Origin: Rhizobium lentis
GTDB taxonomy: Bacteria > Pseudomonadota > Alphaproteobacteria > Rhizobiales > Rhizobiaceae
Length of the DNA: 64,000 nucleotides
Assembly: GCF_014200175.1 (NCBI RefSeq)
Contig: NZ_JACHBD010000007.1
Location: 1-64,000 of the forward strand
Direction of reading: 5' to 3'
The notes below the pieces were generated by a model. It did not search any database. It worked only from the letters and a program-made list of their open reading frames with translations, and was not told where the DNA came from. The stretch's first letter is position 1; every line of letters begins with the position of its first letter. Below are positions 45,235 through 54,049 of this stretch, piece by piece. The translations under genes were made by a program, and so were the position numbers.

Positions 45235-45753
45235 TCAATGTGCGTGAGGAGAGGTTCGTCGGCCGCGCACAACCCGCCGCACGCTAAATCCCAGCAGCGC
45301 CGCAATCACCCAAGCGCTGATAAAACCAATCGCAGCCCAGACGAGGCCTGCGAAGCTGACCGGCACGCCGGGCACGAAATCCCGCAATGTATTGGCGAAA
45401 ACGACATCATCCGGTTCCCCGATGAGCACGAACGGCTTGGTCACGGGGGCGGCGGCGCCGAGTTTCAGCTGCTGCGACAGCAGCGTTTCGTAGCGTGCGA
45501 TCGTGCTTTGCATGGAGGCGCCGCGATCGCGCAGGAAGTCGTCGGAAGATTGCGCGTAGGTTTTCAGCGCCTGCTGGCGATTGAGGTGGTGCTCGGTCGC
45601 CTGCCTGTTGAAATCCTCGACGATGACGCGCAATTCGTCTATCGCTCCGCCGATTCGCTGGCGATATTGCTGGGCAAATTCAGGCGCCTGCGAAAGCACC
45701 GTGCCACCGGCAAGCCCGGCGACGATGGCGATGATTCTTGCAATCGGTCCCAT
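45235..45753 (-). CDS. DUF2937 family membrane protein
   Basis: 172 residues with an N-terminal helix (IARIIAIVAGLAGGTVLSQ), a long helical middle (about residues 25-115, QQYRQRIGGAIDELRVIVED) and a C-terminal membrane helix (VWAAIGFISAWVIAALLGF) with a basic tail. DUF2937 is a small family of unknown function. Divergent from the secreted-protein gene. Confidence 0.78.
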   Translation of the reverse strand: MGPIARIIAIVAGLAGGTVLSQAPEFAQQYRQRIGGAIDELRVIVEDFNRQATEHHLNRQQALKTYAQSSDDFLRDRGASMQSTIARYETLLSQQLKLGAAAPVTKPFVLIGEPDDVVFANTLRDFVPGVPVSFAGLVWAAIGFISAWVIAALLGFSVRRVVRGRRTSPHAH

Positions 45754-45919
45754 GATCGATGCCTCCGGCTATCCCTGCGCTAACGATCCGCGGCCGCAAA
45801 GGTTTCTGCTTTCGACACAATCGGTAACGCTATGTGATTGAACCGGCGACGCTTCTGGCGAGTTGACACCATGACAACCGAGTTGCTCCCCGTGAGCAAC
45901 TGAGAAAGAGAGGCTCGTC

Positions 45920-46180
45920 ATGAAACAGTTCGTCCTCGCCTGCACGCTCGCCGCGGCGTCCGTTTTGTCAGCCATGCCGTCCCAGGCGGCAAGCGTGACC
46001 ATCACCACGGATGACGCGCGCCCCTACTATCGTGATTCGGAGCGCCCCTATTACCGCCACCACAGTCCCTATCGCCACGACATGCGGCGGCGCTACGTTT
46101 CCCGCGATTGCTTCACCAAGACGGAAAAGATCCGCCGCCACGGCCATACGGTCATCAAGGAAACCCGAATCTGCCGCTAA
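45920..46180 (+). CDS. Small secreted Tyr/Arg/His-rich protein
   Basis: 86 residues with a signal peptide ending around PSQAAS. The mature part is rich in Tyr, Arg, His and Asp (RPYYRDSERPYYRHH) with a pair of Cys near the end (RDCFTK, RICR). Many short secreted proteins of this kind occur in rhizobia; role unknown. The leader before its GAGAGG site forms AGTTGCTC/GAGCAACT (45881-45901). A strong terminator follows. Confidence 0.75.
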   Translation: MKQFVLACTLAAASVLSAMPSQAASVTITTDDARPYYRDSERPYYRHHSPYRHDMRRRYVSRDCFTKTEKIRRHGHTVIKETRICR

Positions 46181-46183
46181 GGC

Positions 46184-46215
46184 AAAGCCCGGCCGATCCT
46201 TTCGGCCGGGCTTTT
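46184..46215 (+). terminator. Rho-independent terminator
   Basis: AAAGCCCGGCCGA 46184-46196 pairs with TCGGCCGGGCTTT 46202-46214, followed by T. It lies three bases after the small secreted protein's stop. Confidence 0.9.
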
Positions 46216-46284
46216 CATCTGGTATCCTCCGGCAAGGAACTTCGCAAATCCCGCCGCGTTTAGGGCGAAATGGGAGTATTCGCG

Positions 46285-46437
46285 ATGCTTATCAAGATGA
46301 CTGTTCTGGCAATCGCGTATGTTGCGGTCTGCGCTCTGCTTCTCACTATCGCCTATCAGTTGCAGGGACCGGTGGCCACGGCGAAGACCGATCGGCCGGC
46401 CGGCTCGTCTTTTCTGATCGAGCGCTTCGCCGGTTGA
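46285..46437 (+). CDS. 50-residue single-pass membrane protein
   Basis: ATG with GGGAG nine bases upstream. Fifty residues: a membrane helix (TVLAIAYVAVCALLLTIAY) and a polar tail ending SSFLIERFAG. It lies 69 bases after the terminator, so it needs its own promoter. No family is recognised. Size and composition support a real gene, but homologues were not checked. Confidence 0.5.
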   Translation: MLIKMTVLAIAYVAVCALLLTIAYQLQGPVATAKTDRPAGSSFLIERFAG

Positions 46438-46553
46438 TCAGCTGAACGCCGGCCCGAGAAAGGCGACCGAGAAGGCAGCGCGGCTCGCCGTCGAGCCACG
46501 GCCGCGGCCTATCGACCTGCGCTCCTTCCAATGCGGTGGAGCGCCCCTCACCA

Positions 46554-46844
46554 TCAATGCGTGCCGTCCAGGGAGAACCCGCCAAGGAGGATCCGGTTCT
46601 GAACGTTATGCACGCCCTCGACGGCCATGGCGACCGCGGTCGCCCGTTCGATCTCCCCGACTGTGCCGACCGTGCCGCTGAGCACGATCTGGTCTTTTTC
46701 CATCGTCACCTCGACGTCGGACGCATCGATACCGCCGGCAATCGCCAGTGCATTGGCGACGGCCGCCTCGACAGACGCGCGATTGGCGATTTCCGCTTCC
46801 ATTTCAGGCTCCAGCCCGTGAAATGTCTGCTCCTTGAAAACCAT
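46554..46844 (-). CDS. BON domain protein
   Basis: 96 residues with one BON domain (about residues 20-90), showing the Gly pattern VLSGTVGTVGEIERATAVAMAVEGVHNVQNRI. No signal peptide, so probably cytosolic or membrane-associated. BON domains bind phospholipid or other ligands in envelope and stress proteins. Confidence 0.82.
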   Translation of the reverse strand: MVFKEQTFHGLEPEMEAEIANRASVEAAVANALAIAGGIDASDVEVTMEKDQIVLSGTVGTVGEIERATAVAMAVEGVHNVQNRILLGGFSLDGTH

Positions 46845-46906
46845 GACCCGTTCCTCTGTGAAACCTTGAAAGGAAACGCCCGCCGGTTGGTTTTGGTTTC
46901 AGCGTG

Positions 46907-47560
46907 TTACCAGTTGAGGCGATAGCGCAGATTGAGACTGCCGGCCTCGTCCTCGGAAAACGGGTTGTTCATCGACGCATCGAGATTGAGGTTCGGCAGG
47001 ATCGTCTGGCTGACAGCCACCGAACTGGAGAAATCGCCGCTGGCATTGCTGAGGCCGGCGCCAGCCGAAAGCGCGGTCCCTGTCCAGGGGTGGATGAGTT
47101 TCAGCGCCTGCGACGCCGTCACCGAGGCCTGCCGGGCATCGACCGGATCGTAACCGACGCTGACGGAGCGGCTCGATTGCATGTCGAGCGAATCCGACAG
47201 GATCCAGCTGCGCGAACGACTGAGCGTCAGCGCGCCGCTGCCGCGCAGCGTATCGACGCTGACCTTCACGCCCCGCTGTGATTGGCCTGCCGGTGTGACG
47301 TTCGTTCTCACGATTCTACCCCAGAGCATCGCCTGTTCGGAATCGGGCAGCGGCGCGCCTCCTTTCGTCGCTGCCAGCGCAATGTCGGCGCCGGCGCTTG
47401 TTTCCCATTCCGCCGGCAGACGAAAACCCATCGTCGCCTTGTACGACCGGTCCGAAAGCTTGGCGGGCGACCAGATCAGCAGGTCGTCTGCCTTTGCCGC
47501 CGCGGGAAGCGAAAGAAGCAGCACGGTGAAAAGAACGCAGGCTATCTTGAATATCGTCAT
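46907..47560 (-). CDS. Secreted beta-rich protein, probable outer-membrane type
   Basis: 217 residues with a signal peptide of about 24 residues (LLLSLPAAAKADD). The mature chain has alternating strand patterns (TLSRSRSWILSD, VSVGYDP, SSSVAVSQT) and the last residues LNLRYRLNW, an aromatic C terminus like outer-membrane beta-barrels. No family is recognised with confidence. Start ATG 47560; a longer upstream frame is not supported. Confidence 0.6.
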   Translation of the reverse strand: MTIFKIACVLFTVLLLSLPAAAKADDLLIWSPAKLSDRSYKATMGFRLPAEWETSAGADIALAATKGGAPLPDSEQAMLWGRIVRTNVTPAGQSQRGVKVSVDTLRGSGALTLSRSRSWILSDSLDMQSSRSVSVGYDPVDARQASVTASQALKLIHPWTGTALSAGAGLSNASGDFSSSVAVSQTILPNLNLDASMNNPFSEDEAGSLNLRYRLNW

Positions 47561-47931
47561 GTGACCCAATCGTTTGGCAAGCTTGCTCACCGAACGGCGC
47601 GACGCCGCAACAAAAGTGCGCACTGAAAACCCGCAAGGAAGCAGCGCGGCCAAGCCGTCCATCCCAATGTCATCCTCGATTTAATATGTGGCCGAACGGC
47701 CGGCGGCAGCTAGGTGCCCGTCAAATGGACGCCGCTGCGCCCTTTGATACCCATGCGGCCATGAGCGGCCGCCTGAGATTCACGATTCCCTCAGGAATAT
47801 TGCCAGGATCACATCTCGCCGCCGCTCTGTAAAGCCCTTGAGGGCCGAAATCTGCTGCACCGCACACTTGCCGCACCCTCCAAACCCTAGTAGAGCCTGA
47901 GCCTACGAGACAAATTTTCGCGAAATTCCAC
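47561..47931. other. Intergenic region upstream of dxr, no gene seen
   Basis: 371 bases. Frames here are shadows. A short GC-rich sequence and the dxr promoter should lie here; I see no clear -35/-10 or repeat. Confidence 0.5.
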
Positions 47932-49122
47932 ATGACGACCGGCAAAACGGCGCCGCGGCGCCTCAGCATCTTCGGTTCGACCGGCTCGATCGGCCGCAAC
48001 ACGCTCAATGTCGTCGAACACCTGGGCGGACGGGACAACTTCGAAATTTCGGTGCTGACCGGCAACGGTAACGTCGAATTGCTGGCCCGGCAGGCAAAAG
48101 CATCGGGCGCGCGGCTGGCGGTGACGGCGAGCGACCGGCATTACGAATCGCTGAAGAGCGCGCTTTCCGGCAGCGGCATCGCGGTCGCCTCGGGAAAATC
48201 AGGCCTTATGGAAGCCGCCGATCGCGAAGCCGACTGGGTCATGGCTGCAATCGTCGGCACGGCGGGTCTCGCGCCGACGCTCGCCGCCGCACGCCGCGGC
48301 GCCGATATCGCCCTTGCCAACAAGGAATGCCTGGTCTCGGCCGGCGATCTCTTCCTCAAGTCGATTCGTGAAGGCGGCGGCAAGCTGCTTCCAGTCGACA
48401 GCGAGCACAATGCGATTTTCCAGGTGCTGGAAGAAAGCCAACGCCACGCTGTCGAACGCGTCATCCTGACGGCGTCGGGCGGCCCCTTCCGCACCGCCTC
48501 GCTCAAGGAAATGGCCGATGTGACGGTGGAAACCGCGCGCGCTCACCCGAACTGGTCGATGGGCTTGAAGATTTCGATCGACAGTGCCTCGATGTTCAAC
48601 AAGGCGCTGGAAATGATCGAAGCCCGGCATTTGTTCGGCCTGGCGCCCGAACAGATCGAGGTCATCCTTCACCCGCAATCGATCATTCATTCGATGGTCG
48701 GCTATACCGATGGCTCTGTCCTAGCCCAGCTCGGCGCGCCCGATATGCGCACTGCCATCGGTTATGCCCTGTCCTTTCCGCGCAGGCCGAACCTGCCGAT
48801 CGAGCGCTTGGATTTCGCTAGGCTCGCGAGGCTGGATTTCGAAGCGCCTGACGAGGTGCGGTTCCCGGCGCTGCGGCTGGCGCGTCTTGCGATGACCCGC
48901 GGCGGTGTCCAGGGCGCCGTGCTGAACGGCGCCAAGGAAGTGGCCCTGCAAGCCTTCATCGAAGGACGCCTGTCCTTCCTCGCCATGGCCGACATCACCG
49001 AGAGGGTCATGGACGATCTGGCCCACCTGCCGCCGGCTGCCGGGATGGACGATGTTTTCAGCGCCGACAGCCAGGCCCGGCAGCGAGCTTCGGAATTGAT
49101 GAAACTGGATCTCGTCGGCTGA
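47932..49122 (+). CDS. dxr: 1-deoxy-D-xylulose 5-phosphate reductoisomerase
   Basis: Makes 2-C-methyl-D-erythritol 4-phosphate in the MEP isoprenoid pathway, with NADPH and a divalent metal. GSTGSIGRNTLNVVEHLGG is the NADPH loop; ANKECLVSAG, VDSEHNAIFQ (metal and substrate) and ASGGPFRTAS follow; the C-terminal helical domain is complete at 396 residues. It converges on the ABC ATPase gene. Confidence 0.97.
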   Translation: MTTGKTAPRRLSIFGSTGSIGRNTLNVVEHLGGRDNFEISVLTGNGNVELLARQAKASGARLAVTASDRHYESLKSALSGSGIAVASGKSGLMEAADREADWVMAAIVGTAGLAPTLAAARRGADIALANKECLVSAGDLFLKSIREGGGKLLPVDSEHNAIFQVLEESQRHAVERVILTASGGPFRTASLKEMADVTVETARAHPNWSMGLKISIDSASMFNKALEMIEARHLFGLAPEQIEVILHPQSIIHSMVGYTDGSVLAQLGAPDMRTAIGYALSFPRRPNLPIERLDFARLARLDFEAPDEVRFPALRLARLAMTRGGVQGAVLNGAKEVALQAFIEGRLSFLAMADITERVMDDLAHLPPAAGMDDVFSADSQARQRASELMKLDLVG

Positions 49123-49161
49123 GCCTACCGCATAATTCCTTAAGCGCTGTAGCGGCTGCAA

Positions 49162-50247
49162 TTACCGCAACCGGTTGCCGCCCTCGTCGAACAACCGGCA
49201 ATCAGCCGGCTCAAATAGCAGGCTGACCTGATCGCCGGCCGCGATGCTGACCGGCGAACGATGCTCGACAGTCAGCGATTGGCCGTCGCCAAGCTGACAG
49301 TAGAGATATTGCGTTCCCCCGAGATATTCCGAGAAATCGACCGTGGCCATCAGCCTGCCCGACCGATCGGGCGCCACCTTCAGATGCTCCGGCCGCAGAC
49401 CGAGCGTCACGGCGCCGCCGGCCAGTCGGCCCGTGCAGGACAGGGCGGTTTCGATGCGGACGCCGGCAACTTCAACCAGGCCTTGCTCGGCCGAGCGAGC
49501 GGTTAGGAGGTTCATCCTCGGCGAACCGATGAAGCCCGCCACGAAGGTATTGGCGGGATCTTCGTAGATCTGCCGCGGCGTTCCGGCCTGCTCGACCCGG
49601 CCGTCGCGCAACACGACGATCTTGTCGGCAAGCGTCATCGCCTCGGTCTGATCGTGGGTGACATAAATCATCGTGTTGCCGAGATCGCGGTGCAGGCGGG
49701 CAATCTCGATGCGCATGGAAACGCGCAGCTCCGCATCGAGATTGGAGAGCGGCTCGTCGAACAGGAAGACATCGGGCTTGCGCACGATCGCCCGGCCGAT
49801 CGCCACGCGCTGGCGCTGGCCGCCGGAAAGCTGTCCGGGCCGGCGGTCGAGCAGGTGGTCGATCTTCAGGATCGCGGAGGCCGCCTTGACGCGCGCCTCG
49901 ATCTCGGCGGCGCTCGTGCGCGCCATCTTCAAGCCGAAGGCGAGATTGTCCCGCACGCTCATATGCGGGTAGAGCGCGTAGGACTGAAAGACCATCGCAA
50001 TGCCGCGTTCGGATGGATCGAGATCGGTGACGAGACGTCCCTTGATCTCGATCTCGCCGTCGGTAACGTCCTCGAGGCCGGCGATCATTCGAAGCAGCGT
50101 CGATTTTCCGCAGCCGGACGGTCCGACGAAAACGACGAATTCGCCCTCATCGATCGTCAGATCGATCCCGTGGACCACCGGCAGACTGCCATAGCTTTTT
50201 CGCACGTCCTGGAGCACGACGCTCTTATTGCCCATACCGTTCGTCAT
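49162..50247 (-). CDS. Sugar ABC transporter ATP-binding protein, UgpC/MalK type
   Basis: 361 residues: ABC domain with Walker A GPSGCGKSTLLR, Q-loop FQSYALYPHM, signature LSGGQRQRVAIGRAI, Walker B VFLFDEPLSNLDAELR, and H-loop THDQTEAM, followed by a C-terminal TOBE regulatory part. Start ATG 50247 (MTNGMGNKS) or 12 bases later. The gene follows GH127 by 11 bases, last in the arabinoside operon. Confidence 0.9.
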   Translation of the reverse strand: MTNGMGNKSVVLQDVRKSYGSLPVVHGIDLTIDEGEFVVFVGPSGCGKSTLLRMIAGLEDVTDGEIEIKGRLVTDLDPSERGIAMVFQSYALYPHMSVRDNLAFGLKMARTSAAEIEARVKAASAILKIDHLLDRRPGQLSGGQRQRVAIGRAIVRKPDVFLFDEPLSNLDAELRVSMRIEIARLHRDLGNTMIYVTHDQTEAMTLADKIVVLRDGRVEQAGTPRQIYEDPANTFVAGFIGSPRMNLLTARSAEQGLVEVAGVRIETALSCTGRLAGGAVTLGLRPEHLKVAPDRSGRLMATVDFSEYLGGTQYLYCQLGDGQSLTVEHRSPVSIAAGDQVSLLFEPADCRLFDEGGNRLR

Positions 50248-50258
50248 CCCCAAACGAC

Positions 50259-52181
50259 CTACTTGTCCGCCTGGACCCAGACGAGCATCTCTCCGGGCGC
50301 GCGGTTGTCCCACAGATGATACGGCACGAAGCGCGCCGTGGCGACCCGCCTTTCGGCCGGCGCCTGGCGGTAGAGCGGCGCTCCCCAGTTCGATGTCTCC
50401 TCGCGTTCGACTTTGAGATCAAGGGCGACGGCATCGTTGAGGTCCTTCAGCACGACGGTTTCGGCGGCCGGCAGCGTGCGTGGCAGGACGATGGCGTTGA
50501 GATCCTCGCCATTATCCGTCGTTTCCACGCAGTAGACGAGCGGGCCGCGCATCAGGGCGACCCGGCCGGCATCCTGGCGCACCTTCGGATTGGCATATTG
50601 CGGGCGAAGCGAAAGCGGCAGATGAAGGGCGACGCGATCGCCGTCGGCCCATTGCCGATCGATCCTGGCATATCCGTCACGGATATGGTCGCTGAGGTCG
50701 AGCATCGACCCGTTGACGCTGAGGGTTGCGCCCTCCGCCCAATCGGGAATGCGCAGCGACAGCGCGAAGGCCGCCGGCTTCTTCAGCCGGGTGGTAAAGG
50801 CCACCGCACCGTCCCACGGATAGCTGGTGGTCTGCTCCAGTTCCACCTCGGCGCCATTGGCGAGCTTCAGCCGAGCGGTGCTTTCGCCGTAGAGATGCAC
50901 GGCGATCTCATCATCGGCAACCGCATACATGTACGAGCCGATCGAGGTCACCAGACGGGCGATGTTCGGCGGGCAGCAGGGGCAATGGTGCCATTTCCAC
51001 CGGTGGTGCTTGCCGGCGCTTTCAAGCGGATTGTCGTAGAAGAAGGTCTTGCCGTCTGTGGAAAGGCCGGGCAGCGCGCCGTTATAGAGCGCCTGCTCCA
51101 TGATGTCGGCATAGCGCCGATCCGGCCCGCGCCCGAGCATGCGGCTTGCCCAGAAAACCAGACCGACAGAGGCGCAGGTTTCCGCATAGGCCGTGTCATT
51201 GGGCAGATCGTAGTAATCGGTGAAGCCTTCATTGGAGGCGGCCGGCCCGATTCCGCCGGTGATGTACATCTGCTTGGTCGTCAGATCGTCCCACAGCGTT
51301 TCCAGCGCCGCCGTCAGGCTGTCGTCCCTGTATTCGGTGGCGATATCGGCCATGCCCGAATAAAGATACATGGCGCGCACAGCGTGGCCGACGACCTTTT
51401 TCTGCTCGCGCACCGGCTGGTGCGCCTGCCCATATTCATAGGTCTTCTGATGGTAATCGGACACGCTGCGGCCGTCGCGAACGGCCTCCGCCGTGAAGAA
51501 ATGCGGCTCGGTGCCGCGTTCGTCGATGAAGAATTTCGACAGGTCGAGATACTTCTTCTCGCCCGTGACGCGGGCGAGCTTGACCAGCGCGAGCTCGATC
51601 TCCTCATGGCCGCAATAGCCGGGGATCTGGCCTTCGCCATGGCCGAAAACCTTGATCATGTAATCGGCATAACGGCACATGATGTCGAGTAGCTTGCGCT
51701 TGCCGGTCGCCTGATAATAAGCGACCGCCGCCTCCATCAAGTGTCCGGCGCAATAGAGTTCGTGATGATCGCGCAGGTTGGTCCACCGGCGGGATGGTTC
51801 GACGCGCTGGAACCAGGCGTTCAAGTAGCCGTCCTTGTCCTGCATCCGCTCATACATATCGATGATCTCGTCGGCGCGCGCCTCGAGCTTCGGGTTCGGC
51901 CGGCGGTAGAGTGAATAGGCGATGGTCTCGATCGACTTGCCGAGGTCGGAATCCCAGAACATCTGCGTCGTCCCGCCCCAGGGCTGAATGGGAATGACGA
52001 CACCGGGGCTAGGCTGATTGACATCGATCGCCTTGAGCATGCCGGCCTCGACGCAGCGGTCGAGCAGCGTCTCGGCGGTGGAGTTGCAGACGGCATCCTG
52101 CCATTTGCCCCAGAAGCCGCCGAGATCGACATCGGGAACGGCGACGGGACGAAACTGGCGGTCATTGCTTGATTTGGTCAT
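50259..52181 (-). CDS. GH127 beta-L-arabinofuranosidase (DUF1680)
   Basis: 640 residues of a glycoside hydrolase family 127 enzyme that cleaves beta-L-arabinofuranosyl residues. The Zn-Cys active site appears as AYAETCASVG (Glu and Cys near residues 336-338) and HHCPCCPPN near residue 400, matching the family nucleophile Cys cluster and Glu. No signal peptide, so it acts in the cytosol on imported oligosaccharides. The family's known substrates are extensin and other Hyp-rich glycoprotein arabinans of plants. It is between the permeases and the ATPase. Confidence 0.92.
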   Translation of the reverse strand: MTKSSNDRQFRPVAVPDVDLGGFWGKWQDAVCNSTAETLLDRCVEAGMLKAIDVNQPSPGVVIPIQPWGGTTQMFWDSDLGKSIETIAYSLYRRPNPKLEARADEIIDMYERMQDKDGYLNAWFQRVEPSRRWTNLRDHHELYCAGHLMEAAVAYYQATGKRKLLDIMCRYADYMIKVFGHGEGQIPGYCGHEEIELALVKLARVTGEKKYLDLSKFFIDERGTEPHFFTAEAVRDGRSVSDYHQKTYEYGQAHQPVREQKKVVGHAVRAMYLYSGMADIATEYRDDSLTAALETLWDDLTTKQMYITGGIGPAASNEGFTDYYDLPNDTAYAETCASVGLVFWASRMLGRGPDRRYADIMEQALYNGALPGLSTDGKTFFYDNPLESAGKHHRWKWHHCPCCPPNIARLVTSIGSYMYAVADDEIAVHLYGESTARLKLANGAEVELEQTTSYPWDGAVAFTTRLKKPAAFALSLRIPDWAEGATLSVNGSMLDLSDHIRDGYARIDRQWADGDRVALHLPLSLRPQYANPKVRQDAGRVALMRGPLVYCVETTDNGEDLNAIVLPRTLPAAETVVLKDLNDAVALDLKVEREETSNWGAPLYRQAPAERRVATARFVPYHLWDNRAPGEMLVWVQADK

Positions 52182-52196
52182 GGGCTCGACTTTCTC

Positions 52197-53060
52197 TCAT
52201 TTCACCGCGCCGGCCATCAGCCCGCGCATGTAGTAGCGTTGCAGTAGCAGGAAGACGATCAGGCATGGGATCGTCATGACGATGACGCCGGCCTGAACCG
52301 CTCCCCAGTTGATGGCGCCGAGGCGCCCGGCGCGGACCGCCGTCATCAGCACCGGCAGGGTGTATTTCTCGTTGCTGGAGAGCAGCACGAGAGCGGCGAG
52401 AAACTCGTTCCAGGCATTGAGGAAGGCAAAGATCGCCACCGTAGCGACACCGGGCAGCACCAGCGGCAAGAGAACGCGGGCAAGAAGCCGGAGGTCTCGG
52501 GCCCCGTCGATGCGGGCGGCCTCCTCGATCTCCTTCGGCACGGCGTCGAAGGCGTTGCGCATCATGAAGACCGAGAAGGGCAGTTGCAGCGTCACATAGA
52601 CGAGTGTCAGCCCGATGAGCGAATTGTTGAGGCCGAGCTTTGCCAGGATGATGAAGAGCGGCGTCAGGATCGACTGGAACGGGATCATCAGCGTGGCGAT
52701 GATCAGCACGAAGAGCGCATTCTTCATCGGGAAGCGATATCGGGAGAAGCCGTAGCCGGCGAGCAGGCTGACGAGGACGGTCAGCACGACGGTGGCGACC
52801 GACACGAACAGCGAATTGATCATATGCCGCCAGATGCCGGCGCCGAACGTATCGAGCAGCGCATAGGCATCGAAGCTGACGCCCGATGTCGGCCAGGGCG
52901 GCAGAGGCGGCAGGCTGGCCTCCGTGCCCTGCCGGAAGGAGGCGAGCAGCGTGATCGCGAAGGGCGCCAGAAAGAAGATCGAAATGGCGATGCCGGTGAG
53001 ATGATAGACGGACTTCACGCGGATCGCCTTGCGCGTCCGGCGTTCCCTTGACGTCGTCAT
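52197..53060 (-). CDS. ABC transporter permease, MalG type
   Basis: 287 residues with six helices and the EAA loop EIEEAARIDGARDLRLLARVLLP-like segment (EEAARIDGARD). Start MTTSRERRTR. The upstream permease gene overlaps its start by four bases (ATGA). Confidence 0.93.
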   Translation of the reverse strand: MTTSRERRTRKAIRVKSVYHLTGIAISIFFLAPFAITLLASFRQGTEASLPPLPPWPTSGVSFDAYALLDTFGAGIWRHMINSLFVSVATVVLTVLVSLLAGYGFSRYRFPMKNALFVLIIATLMIPFQSILTPLFIILAKLGLNNSLIGLTLVYVTLQLPFSVFMMRNAFDAVPKEIEEAARIDGARDLRLLARVLLPLVLPGVATVAIFAFLNAWNEFLAALVLLSSNEKYTLPVLMTAVRAGRLGAINWGAVQAGVIVMTIPCLIVFLLLQRYYMRGLMAGAVK

Positions 53061-53974
53061 GGACGCTCCTCCCCGACGCGCAGCAGCCAGAGCTGCACGA
53101 TGCTGATCGCCACCAGGATGGCGAGAAGGGCGATCGAGAGCGCTGCGCCATAACCCAGGTTGAACGACACGAAGGACTGGTTGAAGATATAGTAGACCAC
53201 CGAGATCATCTTGTTCTGCGGTCCGCCCGACGTCATGATGTAGAACTGGTCGAAGGCGAGGATCGAGCCGGTGACCGAGACGATCAGCGCCAAGGCGATC
53301 GTTTTGCGCATCAGCGGCAGCGTCAGGTGTCGGAAACGCTGCCAGCGGCCGGCGCCGTCGATGCGGGCCGCCTCCGTCAGTTCGGACGGAATGGCCTGCA
53401 GCCCGGTCAGAAGGATGATCATGGTGAAGCCAGCGATCTTCCAGACGACCATCACCACGACAGTGAGAAAGGCAGTGTCAAAGGTCGCCAGCAGATTCGG
53501 GCTCTTTTCGACGAGGCCGAGCGCTTTCAGGGCTGGGCCGATGAAGCCGCTATCGACATTGGCAAGCCAGACCCAGAGCAGCGAGGCCGTCGCAAGTCCG
53601 ACGACGACGGGCAGGAAGATGATCGTGCGATAGGCGCTGACGAACTGCCGTTCCTTTTCGACGAAGATCGCCAGCGGAAAGGCAACGGCGAAGATCGCGA
53701 TGGTGACGATGACAGTATAATAGGCGGTGAAATTCAGCGCCGTCATGAACCGCGTGTCGTTGACCATGCGGTAATAGTTGTTGAAGCCGATCCAGCGCGA
53801 CGCGCCCATCAGCGGCCAGTTATGCAGGCTCATCCATCCCGTGAAGAGAACCGGCATGATGAAGAAGACGATGACCAGCGCCATGGCCGGCGCGATATAG
53901 GCAAGGCCGCGCCAGTTCGATCTGCGCCGTCGCCTGCGCCGAGGCAATAGAATCTCTGAGCCGGAACCGGTCAT
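53057..53974 (-). CDS. ABC transporter permease, MalF type
   Basis: 305 residues with six helices and the EAA loop TEAARIDGAGRWQRFRHLTLP. A basic Arg-rich N-terminal tail (PRRRRRRRSNW) precedes the first helix. I chose the ATG at 53974 with GGAG seven bases upstream; an ATG at 53989 is also in frame. It follows the binding-protein gene after a GC-rich hairpin at 54006-54032. Confidence 0.92.
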   Translation of the reverse strand: MTGSGSEILLPRRRRRRRSNWRGLAYIAPAMALVIVFFIMPVLFTGWMSLHNWPLMGASRWIGFNNYYRMVNDTRFMTALNFTAYYTVIVTIAIFAVAFPLAIFVEKERQFVSAYRTIIFLPVVVGLATASLLWVWLANVDSGFIGPALKALGLVEKSPNLLATFDTAFLTVVVMVVWKIAGFTMIILLTGLQAIPSELTEAARIDGAGRWQRFRHLTLPLMRKTIALALIVSVTGSILAFDQFYIMTSGGPQNKMISVVYYIFNQSFVSFNLGYGAALSIALLAILVAISIVQLWLLRVGEERP

Positions 53975-54005
53975 CGAAACGCTCCGCATCTTTGAATTGG
54001 AATTG

Positions 54006-54032
54006 GCCGGGAAGCTGCCACCGCTCCCCGGC
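54006..54032 (-). promoter_or_regulatory. Intercistronic hairpin between binding protein and permease genes
   Basis: On the minus strand GCCGGGGAG pairs with CTTCCCGGC (nine pairs, one G-U) around a nine-base loop. It lies between the sugar-binding protein stop and the first permease start. It can lower downstream expression or stabilise the upstream part of the mRNA. Confidence 0.5.
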
Positions 54033-54049
54033 CGCGGCCGTGGGAGAGT

